DNA from: Annulohypoxylon bovei var. microspora
Lineage: Eukaryota > Ascomycota > Sordariomycetes > Xylariales > Hypoxylaceae
Direction: 5' to 3'
Length of the DNA: 64,000 nt
Assembly (NCBI GenBank): GCA_022836615.1
Contig: MU405243.1
Span: 231,841-295,840, forward strand
Shown here piece by piece: positions 11,019 to 21,897 of this stretch. How positions within the stretch are numbered: position 1 is the first letter of the stretch; each line of letters opens with the position of its first letter. The position numbers and the translations under genes are program-made. The notes beneath the pieces are model-generated. The model worked only from the letters and a program-made list of their open reading frames with translations. It ran no database searches and was not told where the DNA came from.

Positions 11019-12548
11019 ATGGATCTATCTAATCAGGGAGGTACGAATAGCTTCACATCTTATCTCCTAAATTGCCCGTCCTTTGATTTTGCATCGGGGA
11101 GCTGACTTTGTCTCTCTTTAGATACGACGTGGACTTCGGTGCCCACGCACCTTCTACTAGCCGAACTCGAGAGACGACATGGCAGTTCCAAACCCGACAC
11201 CGAAAGGCCGGCTTGCGGGTCTGGCGACAGAGGCGCATACGATACCCCCTTACATGTCTTCGCCTTATTCCTGATCCTTACCCTGAGTGTTCTAGGTATG
11301 ACTCCAAATTTGAAGCCCCGTGCCTATCCTTTATTTTACCCCATGTTTGCTAATCGTTGGGGATTATTCGTAGCATGCGGATTTCCTCTCTTCTCTCGTC
11401 AATCGGCTAGAACCCGTCGAGCGAATACCATCGTCTTCCTTAGCCAGCACTTCGGCACCGGTGTGCTTATGGCGACCGCCTTTGTCCACCTGCTCCCCAC
11501 CGCATTCTTATCTCTGACCGATCCCTGTCTCCCGCCACTGTTCAGCGTAGCATATCAACCTATGGCAGGACTAATAGCTATGGTCTCGGTACTGACGGTT
11601 GCGGCGCTGGAGTCATATCTAACTACTCGAGGTGCCGGCCATTCGCATTCCCATGACCACGTGTGGGACTCGTACGATGAAGACGCGGAAGAGATCGATA
11701 GTGCTCGGGTCAATGGTGGCTTGGCAGCTAAGAGGGCTGCCGGCCACAGGCCAGCGGACATTTCACTCGGTGATATGAGCGCCAGTCAAGGTCTGATGGC
11801 CGACGTCTCACCATTACCCAACACCACGCCTACGATCGTACCACCCCCGAGTTCGACAAGATCTTTTGGTCGCAGGAGTCCTGAAGCGGATGATGATGAC
11901 AGCGATGGCCACGATGAGGACCTCGATATTAATCTCAATGAACTCGATCCTGTTGCAGACGACGATGCGCAACCTCTTGCACCTTCCAACGGAACTGCTC
12001 GTGCGAACCGACATTCCGAGTCTGCCGTGTCCCAAGTCCCTCTTACACCCGAGGAACAGAAACGACGAATGCTGCAGTGCGTACTCTTGGAAGCCGGCAT
12101 CCTGTTCCACAGCGTCTTCATCGGTATGGCCGTATCAGTCGCGACAGGACCGCCGTTCGTCGTCTTTCTAGTCGCCATCGCGTTCCATCAGACCTTTGAG
12201 GGTCTGGCCCTCGGTTCCCGTATCGCCGCGATCCAGTTCCCGCGTTCATCTGTGCGACCATGGCTCATGGTCTTGGCCTACGGGCTTACTACTCCCATCG
12301 GCCAGGCCATCGGGCTCGCGGTCCACAGGCTGTACGATCCGCTCAGCCAGACGGGCTTGCTCATGGTCGGTATTATGAACGCCATCTCGAGCGGCCTGCT
12401 TCTGTTCGCCGGCCTGGTGCAGCTGCTCGCGGAGGACTTCCTCACGGAGAAGAGCTACAAGTCGCTGAAGGGGAGGAAGCGAAGGAACGCCGGACTCGCC
12501 GTCTTGGCGGGCGCCACGCTCATGGCCATCGTGGGCGCGTTCGCGTGA
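11019..12548 (+). CDS. ZIP family zinc/iron transporter
   Basis: Modelled with three exons, 11019-11040, 11122-11295 and 11374-12548 (456 aa). ATG 11019 opens a 22-nt first exon. The second intron (11296-11373, GTATGA...CTAAT...CGTAG) is 78 nt with no in-frame stop, so an unspliced ORF also runs through. Removing it joins TLSVL to ACGFPLFSR, the form expected in the family. Eight membrane segments can be placed. A cytosolic loop carries the metal-binding GHSHSHDH run and an acidic stretch. The helices with HSVFIGMAV and HQTFEGLALG hold the conserved His residues of the transport path. The family imports Zn2+ (sometimes Fe2+) across the plasma membrane or from organelles. The tiny first exon is less certain. 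Confidence 0.92.
11296..11373 (+). other. Intron of length 3n inside the ZIP gene
   Basis: GTATGA donor, TGCTAATC branch point and TTCGTAG acceptor. The 78-nt length keeps the frame and no stop occurs, so retention would add 26 residues in the first membrane region. Confidence 0.75.
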
Positions 12549-12804
12549 ACAATTCTTACAAACTACCTATCTATTTCTACGGGCGACGGCGTTTCGGACG
12601 GGGTAACATGAAAGGCATGGGTATGCCATAGATTTTCACCTAGCTAGAAAAGGTCTCTACCCTAATAACGAGGTCACTGCATAAGGTTGGAGTTTGCTGG
12701 TCACGTGTAGAATACTTGGAACTAGTTTTGAAATCCCAAGTTTTGCTATCCTGATTCTTTTCATACACAAATCCCGATATCCTCCGCTACCAATTTTGCA
12801 AAAC

Positions 12805-14475
12805 TCATGCCACCTTCGGCACTGCGGTGGCCCAGGGGTAAGTCGTCGCCATCGGAGAACCGTAGCTGCCCAGGTCGTTGTAGTCCTTGGTGATGGTCTG
12901 GTTCTGGAGCACCTTCGTGACGAAGGGTAGGACGCTGTTACTAGAACCGAAGTTAGCATCGGACGTAACTAAATCCAAATCTAGATTCTAGGTAGGTAGG
13001 AAAATCGACGATCCTAGGTATCGCTGAGATATATTAAAAAGAAACGTAGGAATCCAAGAAAAAGGGGACACGCGTACAAACCGCTCATGTCGCAGTGGCC
13101 CCCACCGCGGACGGACATGGCGATCTGGTCGGGTACGCCCAGCCAATCGTAGACGAGCTTGGCGGCGGGATAGACGATGACGGAGGTGCCCTTGGAGTTG
13201 GTGAACTGGTCGCCGGTGCCCTGGTCGATGACGAGGGCGCGGGGGGCGATGGCGGCGGCGATGGTGTGGGCGTCGTAGGGCAGGGTCTCGGCGTGGTTGA
13301 CGAAGGTGCCGAGCGTCTTGTCGGTCCACCAGCCCGCCCCGCTCTTGCTGTTCTCCAGCGTCTCGTCCTGCCCGCTCAGTCCGTGGTACCGGTACGGCCC
13401 CAGCCCCTGCACGCCGCTGCTCATCGGCATCGTCAGCGTGATGCGCGCGTCCAGCAGCCCTGCCGCGAGCGCCGCCTTGCCCAGCCGCGAGCACCCCGTC
13501 ACGCCCACGCGCGTGCTGTCGATTTCTGGGACCGTCGCGTTGAGCGCGTCGAGCACCCGGTGGAAGCCCCAGGCCCACGCCGTAAGGACGCCTGTGTCGG
13601 TTGTCAGCACTTCATCCGTTCTCTAGCCAAACCAACATACATAAGTCTACCTAACACAAAAAGGGATAGATTGGGAGTGAGGAGTGAGAAATTGGGGAAT
13701 GGAGAATAGAGATATGAAGAACAAGAAATCATAGGGATAGGTACCGATGTCCTGGCCCTTGTAAATATCCCAGAAAGCCCCCGTCCCGGCGTTGCTGTCG
13801 GCCGCGACGCGCGAGTAGTCGAAGCCGACGACGGCGATGCCCGCCTGCAGGTACGGCTGGTTAGTCATGCCGCCGATATTAATAACGACGGGGGCGGGCG
13901 TCGTAGTCGTCGGCAACGCCAGCGTCGCGCTGAACATGCCGGTCTTGCCGCCGGCCGTCACCTCGATGTTGACCGTGTTGCCGCTGCGCGTCGCCTTGAC
14001 CGTCTCCTGCGAGTGGTCCGGGTAGTAGCCGTATCTGCGGCCGCGCTGTCAGAAGCTAGGATTGGGGGGGGCGAGCTCGTCATTGCTCGAAAAGGGGGAT
14101 GGCTGGGAGTAGTTTATTGTGCGTATGGGGGGCTGGCCGCGCTTACTGGTATTCCTGCAGCATCTGCAGGATCTCGGGCTGTCGGCACCGGTACCATTCC
14201 TCGGGCGTCTGGATCCGGTTCTTGCCCTTGCCCGTCATCACGTCGGACGCGAAGGAAGGCGAGTCGCCGCCCTCGCTGTCGGTCGTCGTGTATGCGAGCG
14301 GCAGCCAGGGGTCCGGCAGCGTCGTCTGCGTCGGGAGTTGCTGGTACGTGGGATACTTGCCCGCGGACGGGACCGGCGCGCACTCAGCTCTCGGGGCTGC
14401 TGCTGCTGGGATTGCTGCCCCTAGGAAGGGGAGAGCGACGGCGCCGAGGATGGCGGCGCATTTGGGGGACGGCAT
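12805..14475 (-). CDS. CE15 4-O-methyl-glucuronoyl methylesterase
   Basis: Four exons: 14475-14147, 14034-13745, 13591-13078 and 12940-12805, giving 422 aa; all phases join. The signal peptide ends in AAAAPRAE. The enzyme cleaves the ester between glucuronoyl groups of xylan and lignin alcohols, freeing hemicellulose from lignin. Visible motifs are the nucleophile Ser241 in GVTGCSRLGKAA, His372 in RGGGHCDMSG, and the GGMTNQPYLQAGIAVV region. The Glu expected about 23 residues after the Ser is missing (MPMSSGVQG), so the acid may come from elsewhere, for example the DQGTGD segment near 329-334. There is no carbohydrate-binding module. It is convergent with the ZIP gene, 256 nt apart. Confidence 0.93.
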
Positions 14476-15218
14476 GTTGGTCGACGATCCTTCTAGGAGG
14501 AATAGAGGTACGGTGAGTTATAGGATCAAGAGTGGGTATGATTCCTACAATACTTCTAGTAGGCTTCGACGAGGTAATATATGATTCCATCTCGCTCGCG
14601 TGGGAACGGCGAGGTGACATCGGCCTCTCCCGGAACCTAGACCTCCTTGCCGTACATCGACATTGCCGCTACCCCGAGATAGTTAACCGGGTATTTTTAG
14701 AAATGCGACTGACTGGTTTGTACTTGAGGCTCTCCAGTTGCGGGTCCTGTGATGTTGCTCTCTCTTTGGTTTTAGTTTAGTTTCTAACAAAGCCCGTTTG
14801 TTTCCCTAGTAACAAATGACTCTTCTCGTAGAATCTTCTCAGGCGAATGTCTAGGTGTCTCGTGGTTTTGTATCAATATACCTAGATGGTTAAAGCGAAA
14901 TTACACACGTTGCATGACTCGAATCGAGACGAAAAATCCACATCAAGAATCTCAACATGTCGAAAGGCTAGACCGGCCCTGAGGTGATATCGAGACTTTA
15001 GCCGCGAGCACCAATTCGGTTGTCACCATCAAACCCAAGGCTAGACTTGATGTGGAGAAGTTATTTTTAATAGGTTTCGGTCAGACTGTGCACTCAATTA
15101 TTATCGAAACTGATGATCGCTAATTCCTTTCGTTGAGGTTGCATGTGCCTATCCAGATACGTACCTTCCTTAGGAACCACATCATGTAGGAAGGGAAGGT
15201 ATGTTGTGTTATTAGGTA
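14476..15218. other. Intergenic region upstream of the CE15 gene
   Basis: The promoter side of the CE15 gene. No gene seen. It ends at the target-site duplication of the hAT-like element. Confidence 0.55.
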
Positions 15219-15686
15219 CCTACCTACAGGGGTCCCAACAAGTCAAGCAAGTCAAATATGAAGCTGATTTTGACTTACACAAGTCAAATCAAGTTTGAAG
15301 CAATTCTTAAATACTTGACGATTTTTCCAGCTTGGCTTGCTTAATAATCATTAAAAAAGCGGGTCTATAACCCATGTTCTTGGCCTATGCATCGTGAACA
15401 TTGCCGTCGATTTTTCAACCGTGGTTACTTACCCGGGTCCCATAAAACTCGGTAATGCCGTATATTTCGGGGGGTTGGTGGGTTGGTCAAAACACCACTA
15501 TACGCGTAATTATGGGTATATAAATGGGGCTCGATACCTTCATAAAATTAGACCCACTCAAGTCAAGAAAAAACCGAAATTTAACTTGCCAAACTTGACG
15601 ATATTTTGGGCTTGAATTGACTTATCCAAGTCAAGTATCAAGCAAGTCAAGTTTACGTTTGACTTGTTGGGACCGCTGCCTACCTA
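15219..15686. mobile_element. Non-autonomous hAT-like element (MITE) with 8-bp TSD
   Basis: The element spans 15227-15678 (452 bp). The ends are CAGGGGTCCCAACAAGTCAA on the left and the complement of CAGCGGTCCCAACAAGTCAA on the right, matching at 19 of 20 positions. It is flanked by a perfect 8-bp direct repeat CCTACCTA (15219-15226 and 15679-15686). CAGNG termini plus an 8-bp duplication are the signature of the hAT superfamily. Subterminal zones are packed with AAGTCAA/TTGACTT repeats in both orientations, as expected for transposase binding. There is no transposase ORF, so it would need an autonomous relative. Copies elsewhere in the genome are expected. Confidence 0.88.
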
Positions 15687-16080
15687 GGTTATCTAATGTG
15701 ACGATAATTCGTCATCATGTTAAGCTGTGTCTGGATAAGTTCTTATGCCCCTTTAACCTACCTGATATAGGCATCTACGTATCGTGGAATTTCTCCTTTT
15801 CGAGTTTACTACAGTCACAAGTTACGAATCACAAGCAAGTTTAAAACGTATAGGTGAAAGAAATGAAATATGCATTCGCCGGTAGCTACTATATGTGACT
15901 TGAAGTACTACCGAATCCTGGGAAAACCTTGTTCGCTTTAGCGAGGCATAAAAACCAGGAAAATATTCCAAAAAACTTTCCTTCCCGAAAGCTGGCACTG
16001 TCGCCGCTAAGGCACACACAAGGGTTGATTTGAATTCGCTGGAAACGCCAAAACACTTCGAGTGCAAAAATGCAACTGTG
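15687..16080. other. Intergenic region, no gene seen
   Basis: Small ORFs only, with no coding character recognised. Lies between the hAT-like element and the (TTTGG)n repeat. Confidence 0.5.
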
Positions 16081-16110
16081 TTTTGGTTTGGTTTGGTTTG
16101 GTTTGGTTTG
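16081..16110 (+). repeat. (TTTGG)n microsatellite
   Basis: Six consecutive TTTGG-type units, followed by TTG units. A related (GGTA)n/(TTTG)n tract lies at about 16180-16220. Confidence 0.85.
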
Positions 16111-16310
16111 TTGTTGTTCATGGCAAAAGTCGTCGCTTCATTGCTCATGTGTATGTCGAGATATCCTTCGACGTATACCTAGGTAGGTAGGTAGGTATAT
16201 GTTTTTGTTTGTTTGTTTGGGTTGTTTTGTTTGTTCCTCGATTCTCTTTTTGGGATTGATCCGGAAGTGACATCGGACTCCAGAGAAGAGGGATTGGTTG
16301 TTGCATCAGA

Positions 16311-17183
16311 CTATTGGTAATAGTGAGCCCGTCGTGATGCTTGAAACTCCATGCCTTGTATTTGATCACCATTCCTTGTTTGCGGATTGAAAGATTGAGA
16401 TGTCCAGTTTGGATGAGAATTGACGGCCTCTTGTCTTCTCCTATGAGAATTGCGGTTGCGGTTGCGGTTTGTTTGAGAGTTTTGAGAGTTTTGAGAGGTT
16501 TGAGAGGTTTGAGAGGTTTGAGAGGTTTGAGAGGTTTGAGAGGTTTGAGAGTTTTGAGAGTTTTGAGGTCTTCGAGAGTTTTGAGGTTTGTTTTTGAGAG
16601 TTTTAGGTTTAGAGTAGTATTTAGGATTGAAGTACTGAGATGTCTCGTCTGAATTCCTCATCACTGGAAATCTTTCTGATGGCGTCTTGTTTTTGTAGGC
16701 AGAGTTTTGTGGCTTGTTTCGGCAGTTTCTTTGGTTGCCATGGGATATCTGGTTTTTGCGTTTCTTGTTGCAGCGATTTTGTGTGTGCCTGGGGTTATGC
16801 GGCTGATTGGCATGCGAAGTAGGTGCTGTTGGCCGGTAGTTGGGACAGGGATGACAGTCGTCATCATCTATGTCCATCATCGTCGGCAGCCGCTTGATAG
16901 GACTGGGTGGTGTAGGTTCCCAGTCCATCTCGTCTGGGTCTCTCTCCGGATAAGCGTCCTCCATGACTATGTCATCATCTGGAGGACTCGGAGGTCGACC
17001 GATTATTTGAGACGGGTTGAAAGGGTTGGCCATCCATGTAATTTGGCCTTGAGAATTTGATGACTCTTGAGTATAGCCATTGAAGGTTAGACCCTCGAAG
17101 TGTTGTCTTGGGCCTGCGAAAGGAGGGCAGGAAGGATGAGTAAATGGGCATGATAACCCGTAGTTTGATCCTTGGAAAGGCAT
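16311..17183 (-). CDS. Orphan low-complexity protein with Ser-Gln-Thr/Asn repeat
   Basis: Single-exon ORF, 290 aa from ATG 17183. The N-terminal ~60 residues are Cys/Pro/aromatic-containing (GSNYGLSCPFTHPSCPPF). Residues ~60-115 are acidic and Pro-rich (SPPDDDIVMED, MDWEPTPPSP), like a PEST or short linear-motif region. The rest is Asn/Gln/Ser/Arg/Lys-rich with about ten SQT/SQN triplets encoded by a 9-bp minisatellite, then an Arg-rich RNRNRNSHRRR stretch. No domain recognised. An intrinsically disordered, possibly nucleic-acid-binding protein is inferred. The long open frame on one strand and the acidic motif argue for a real gene; expression evidence is lacking. Confidence 0.55.
   Translation of the reverse strand: MPFQGSNYGLSCPFTHPSCPPFAGPRQHFEGLTFNGYTQESSNSQGQITWMANPFNPSQIIGRPPSPPDDDIVMEDAYPERDPDEMDWEPTPPSPIKRLPTMMDIDDDDCHPCPNYRPTAPTSHANQPHNPRHTQNRCNKKRKNQISHGNQRNCRNKPQNSAYKNKTPSERFPVMRNSDETSQYFNPKYYSKPKTLKNKPQNSRRPQNSQNSQTSQTSQTSQTSQTSQTSQNSQNSQTNRNRNRNSHRRRQEAVNSHPNWTSQSFNPQTRNGDQIQGMEFQASRRAHYYQ
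16472..16567 (-). repeat. 9-bp coding minisatellite (SQT/SQN units)
   Basis: About ten tandem copies of a 9-bp unit (plus strand GAGGTTTGA or GAGTTTTGA). The units keep the reading frame of the orphan gene and encode Thr-Ser-Gln or Asn-Ser-Gln. The central six are near-identical, so copy number should vary between strains. Confidence 0.9.
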
Positions 17184-19445
17184 CCTGGCGACGATATTGA
17201 CGAAAAAGTGGTTATGTTCTTTTTCGTTTCGATTGGATCAAGTGTGATGTTCTTGATCGGGTCTTTGAGCAAAGTTGATGCTTTGGAATAATTCTGCTAT
17301 TGTCAACAAATTGGAACTGGGTTTAAAGATTATTAGAAGTCTAGGGATACTAACCTCTTGAGATAATGATATCTTAATTTGGAACGTGAGTCGGTCAAGT
17401 GTGTCTTCTGATAGTTGTAGAAGGGTTTGAAACCGAATTTTTGTGTTGTTTAGAGACTGTAGATATCTCGTGTGTGTGATTGTTTTGTACGTGAAAAAAT
17501 AAATAAGAAGGAAGAAACAGATCTCGGCATACATTTGGGATATATATATAGTCGTTTAAAAATTAGAAAATATCGGGAGATCTGCCCTCGAAGGTAAACA
17601 AAAGAGGCGTACACAGAAACTCTCGAAAATAGGTTAAACCTGGGTACCTGGTTGACTCTTTATGTGACAATGTGGCACGCTTAGAAACGCCCTATGGCGG
17701 TGAAGGCCAACCAGCGTTGCCATAATACAATATCTTGAAAATTATCCGAATAGGTATGCTCATAGTTTACTGATGTTGGTATGGGTTATAGAGTTTCTAT
17801 CCACAGTGGTACTTTGGTTTGAAAATTAAAAAAAAGCTGGCTGTAATTTTGTAGCCACGAAAAATATGAACCTAGCAGCCACGATAAAGGAGAAGATTGT
17901 GAGAAAATGATTTTAAGAAGCAGTTATCAGCCATGATAAGCCAAAGGCAGCCGAGCTTGAGGCAATTAGGTCAAAGTTTAAAAAGATGTGGCATCTAACA
18001 TTCGTTTATTAACCTAAGCAACTATCTACCTAACTACCAATTTTCTCTCTTCGCCCCTTTTTTCAAAATCACCCGATTTCTTTGAAACATAACCTAGATT
18101 CGTGATATAAAAACCTCTTAAACTCCACTAACTTTAACTACCATAAATAATTACTCAAAATGCAATATTATTTACCTTAATAAATACTTCCCATCGTAGG
18201 TACATAGGTAGGTATGTACGTACTTGTGGTATTAATTCCTTGTTATTACCCTGTTTTAAAGTTCATTACATTGAGTCGTGAATACAGCATGTTATATTTG
18301 TGAATAATCTCAATTGGAGTTTAGTCTACGTGGGACGGTCGAGATGAACAATATATCTTAGCTAAACATGAATTCTTGCCAAACACTTTATCATTACATA
18401 AAACATCTTCTTGTTGACTCGGCTATAACTTTGAGGGTAGTTTCTTCCTATTAATCCATTTCCCTTCATATGATTTAGTTTCATATAATATTTATATATA
18501 AATACGCTTTGTTACTTTTTTATATCTATCGTGATGTTTGAAAAACTACTTTTAATTGTCCGGTTTGGAATAGGGGTAATGCCCGGGGAGTATCCGAAGT
18601 TAATTTTCATGTCAAATTCTTATAATATCGTAAATCAGGTTTATTTATATTTACATATTATACATCTATTAATTATTTTGGTACAAGGTGGATGTTAACA
18701 ATGCAAGCGACGAATGTCGTCAATTGATCTCATGAATGGGAAGCTGAGGTTAGCGTTACCGAAGTCGACACGCTTACTTAACAAGAAAATAACTTTAATA
18801 AGCCTTTGTACTTAAATATCGTGGATCTTTTCGTTGAAAATCACTAACTATGCTAACTGCTGTCGTTGCCACTACATCCATTATGATTCGGTCCACTGCT
18901 AGGTTAATAGTTAACTTAGCTCACCATAAATCTACTTTCATATTTTTCTCCCTGTTCTTGCAACCACATGTAAATTATATCTAAAGCTTCGTTGAAATCA
19001 AATGAGGCCTTTCTCATTGGTTGGTAACCTAAATACTTATACCCCTTATTTACTTGAAGCTATCATGGGCTGCATGGGTTGGGGGCATGTTAAAATTTCC
19101 CCGCATGCATTTTCTGCAATGCCGAGATCTTTTATAAATTGATAGATTGTATAGGTATATCTTAGCTTGGCTTGGATATTAGCCGCGAAGACAACGATAG
19201 GTTGGAAAAACCAATGACGTTATTTACGAGTAGACAAATCTATGCCTGCTCGGAGAAGATCGATGCGGAATAACACATGACTAAATATGCAACAAATTAA
19301 CACTACTACATCTCTTGGCTTGCCTTATATATTAGTATGGATATAAGTTGCAGTTCTGAAACACATAAAGTCAGGTATCGTCCTGGCCACCGTGCTTAAT
19401 TCACCTTGCTCCTTTTTTATTATCATTTCCAAACAGGTGGTGACC
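17184..19445. other. AT-rich intergenic region
   Basis: About 2.2 kb, clearly AT-richer than its surroundings from about 17800, with no supported gene. The last ~120 nt hold a TATATATT near 19326, the likely core promoter of the AA9 gene. Old decayed repeats could be present but none is recognisable. Confidence 0.5.
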
Positions 19446-20258
19446 ATGCAGTTCCTTACGAGCCTCCTGATTGTTGCTACGGCCGTTCAAGCCCACTGTA
19501 TGTTGGTCCTAGATTATACCTACCTCTGAGTGATCTTGCTTACCTAATCATCCTAGACACGTTCCCGAGACTTGTCGTCGACGGCAAATCCGAGGAAGCG
19601 GACTGGTGGGCCACTCGGAAGACGAAGAATGCCGATAGCAAGACGGGTATCGAGAGCGCCACTAGTGCGGATATCCGCTGCTACTCGTCACAAAATGCAG
19701 CCAACGTCGCCACCGTCCCTGCTGGTGCTACTATCCACTACATCTCCACTCAACAAGTCAACCACCCCGGCCCTACTCAATACTACTTGGCCAAGGTCCC
19801 CGCTGGTCAGAGTGCTTCTAGCTGGGATGGCTCTGGCAATGTCTGGTTCAAGATTCATACAACGACGCCGACTGTTGACAGTAACAAGCAGATTACCTGG
19901 CCCGCTCAGAGTAAGTCTGCTTCGAACCAACTTGTAAAAGTTAAAACAAGGATATTAACAGATGTTAGATGAGTACGTGTTGACGAATGCGACTGTTCCC
20001 GCCGCCACCCCAGACGGCGAGTATCTACTCCGTGTAGAGCAAATTGCGCTACACTTGGCCAGCAAACCAAACGGTGCCCAGTTCTATCTCGCTTGTACAC
20101 AGATTAAGATCACCGGAGGTGGTAGTGGAACTCCGGGACCTCTGGTTGCACTTCCCGGGGCCTACAAGAGTAGCGACCCGGGCATCCAAGTGAACTTGGG
20201 GGCCATCTCGGCGGAGTCTCCCTATGTCCCTCCGGGACCTGCTGTCTGGAGTGGATAA
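19446..20258 (+). CDS. AA9 lytic polysaccharide monooxygenase
   Basis: Three exons: 19446-19497, 19557-19910 and 19969-20258, giving 231 aa. Signal peptide residues 1-16 end in VQA, leaving His17 as the mature N-terminus (HYTFPRLVV), as the copper histidine brace requires. The second ligand is His87 in VNHPGPTQYYLAKVP, and the axial Tyr175 lies in AQFYLACTQI. Cys59 and Cys178 can pair. There is no CBM1, so this is a single-domain enzyme. It oxidatively cleaves cellulose or related beta-glucans outside the cell. The third exon needs the acceptor at 19967-19968 (GTTAG); the nearer AG at 19961 would give a stop. The intron in the signal-peptide/His region is common in AA9 genes. Confidence 0.95.
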
Positions 20259-20823
20259 ATCACATGCTGTCTATAGCCCTATCTAGATGTATCAATGCAT
20301 ATCAATATATACCCCACCAAGGCTCTTGTAGAAACTCGGCTTTAAGAAGTGGCTAGGTAGGGGTCGCCTGATTTGCCTATAAAATCATGTTGGTTCTTGG
20401 CTGGCTGCGTCTCATTGGTACGCGGCTACTTGCAGGGAGAAAGTGATATATGACATTAAATCTAAGCTGTAGTAGGGGGAATTTCTGTTTGCAATGCGGG
20501 AAATAGGATTCTAATTGGATATCTTAGGGGTACCTAGATGTACCACTTCAGATGCTGCAGATATCGCCACCCTCGGAATGATGCATAACAGCAAACGCAG
20601 CAGTCCAGTAAGGAACTCTTATTTTTGATGCCTAAGAATATCGAAAGTCCTATAATACCTAGGTACGAAGTCACTCGGTTATGTTTATAGGTTCCTAGAT
20701 AGTTCGGGTTTTCCGAATGTACAGTGTTCGCAATCCAACCAGCTTCAAAAATTATCTAGTTCTTCTCTTGTTACTAGTAATCGAACCGAGTCCTCTCCAC
20801 TTGGACAAACAAGTACCTAGAAA
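20259..20823. other. Intergenic region
   Basis: No gene seen. It contains copies of TACCTAGGTA (20659) and GGTACCTAGATGTACC (20529). Confidence 0.55.
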
Positions 20824-21897
20824 ATGAATCGACTTTGTCAATCTTCCTACGGGAGCCTGGAAGCAGTCATCAACTTCGCTGGCTGCAATGGAAACCCTGA
20901 GCGACGTCTTGTTCACTTTTACCGAGACCGCATCAGTGGAAAATGGTCCAAGGCCGACATCATTTCAACTAAGCCTTCCTCTGGGGGCTCAATCATCCAA
21001 AATTGTACCAAGAGAAACCGAAACCAGAATCATGGGGATTTCGAAGTTCTCGTCCTCGAGGAGGATAGATTTATGAAACATTACACACGCGACAATACGG
21101 TCCCTGTGGAGAGTGGCAAGTACGCTTGGCAACTCTCGGCTACGGTCAACGACGAATTACATGAACAGTACGGCCAAGTGATTGTACGCGACGCTGCTCC
21201 TATACATCAGATGAAAATGCCTACCGACGACTCTTCTGGCGGGACTGTCCTAGATACAGCCCTACTTACGAGTAACAATGACATCTTACACTATCGTTGT
21301 CAACAACCCAAGCTTGAGTCAAAGGATATATGTCATCAATGGAAATATGTCGACAGGATCACGAAGTATGCTTCGGGGCCAGCTTGTCTATACCAAGACT
21401 GCAAGGACGACTTGAAGGCCCTGGTACCAGTCGTTGGCGGGATTGCTGAATTCACCTTTACGTGCGGAGCTTGGAATCGAGTTCGAAGTATTCCCGACAC
21501 AAATGGCCCTGCATGCACTTACAGGACCAATCATGCTGATACCTCGAGGGTATATGCGGTTGTTCGTTGCGAAGATGAGCTGATCGTAAAATCGAATAAA
21601 AAGATTGAGACAAATCAGCCGACTTGGGCAACTTGCATATTTCAACTACCGTCCGCCCTAAAAAAGCTCTACCGGAGTTCTCATCATAAAGAACACACCG
21701 GAAACCCAATGGCGATTGTTTCACAGACTCCGTACTTCCTTGGACATTCTTCCAATCCTGAAGCCATCGTGTTTCACTCCTGTGGAACTGGATGGCAAAA
21801 CAAATGGATGGTCTTGCACTGGACCCGCTTGACAGCGATTGAGGACTGGATAGTGTCCGGTGTGGTCCTATCTGAAGTGGTGGGGGTGCCGATGTGA
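20824..21897 (+). CDS. Hypothetical beta-propeller (PLL lectin-like) protein
   Basis: Single-exon ORF, 357 aa, start ATG 20824 (GAAAATGAA). Repeating units contain LVHFYRDRISGKWSKA and GDFEVLVLEEDRFMKHYTRDN. They match the 'G-FE-vv-e-grl-hy-rdn' signature of PLL/fucose-lectin-like beta-propellers found in bacteria and fungi. Later repeats are weaker but keep aromatic and Cys positions (eleven Cys). There is no signal peptide, so it may be cytosolic or released by lysis, as with many fungal lectins. Sugar specificity cannot be told. The family assignment rests on a motif seen by eye, so certainty is moderate. Confidence 0.65.
   Translation: MNRLCQSSYGSLEAVINFAGCNGNPERRLVHFYRDRISGKWSKADIISTKPSSGGSIIQNCTKRNRNQNHGDFEVLVLEEDRFMKHYTRDNTVPVESGKYAWQLSATVNDELHEQYGQVIVRDAAPIHQMKMPTDDSSGGTVLDTALLTSNNDILHYRCQQPKLESKDICHQWKYVDRITKYASGPACLYQDCKDDLKALVPVVGGIAEFTFTCGAWNRVRSIPDTNGPACTYRTNHADTSRVYAVVRCEDELIVKSNKKIETNQPTWATCIFQLPSALKKLYRSSHHKEHTGNPMAIVSQTPYFLGHSSNPEAIVFHSCGTGWQNKWMVLHWTRLTAIEDWIVSGVVLSEVVGVPM

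Noticed and set aside
13095..13709. Plus-strand ORF over CE15
   Set aside because: Gly/Asp-rich shadow that also runs through a CE15 intron.
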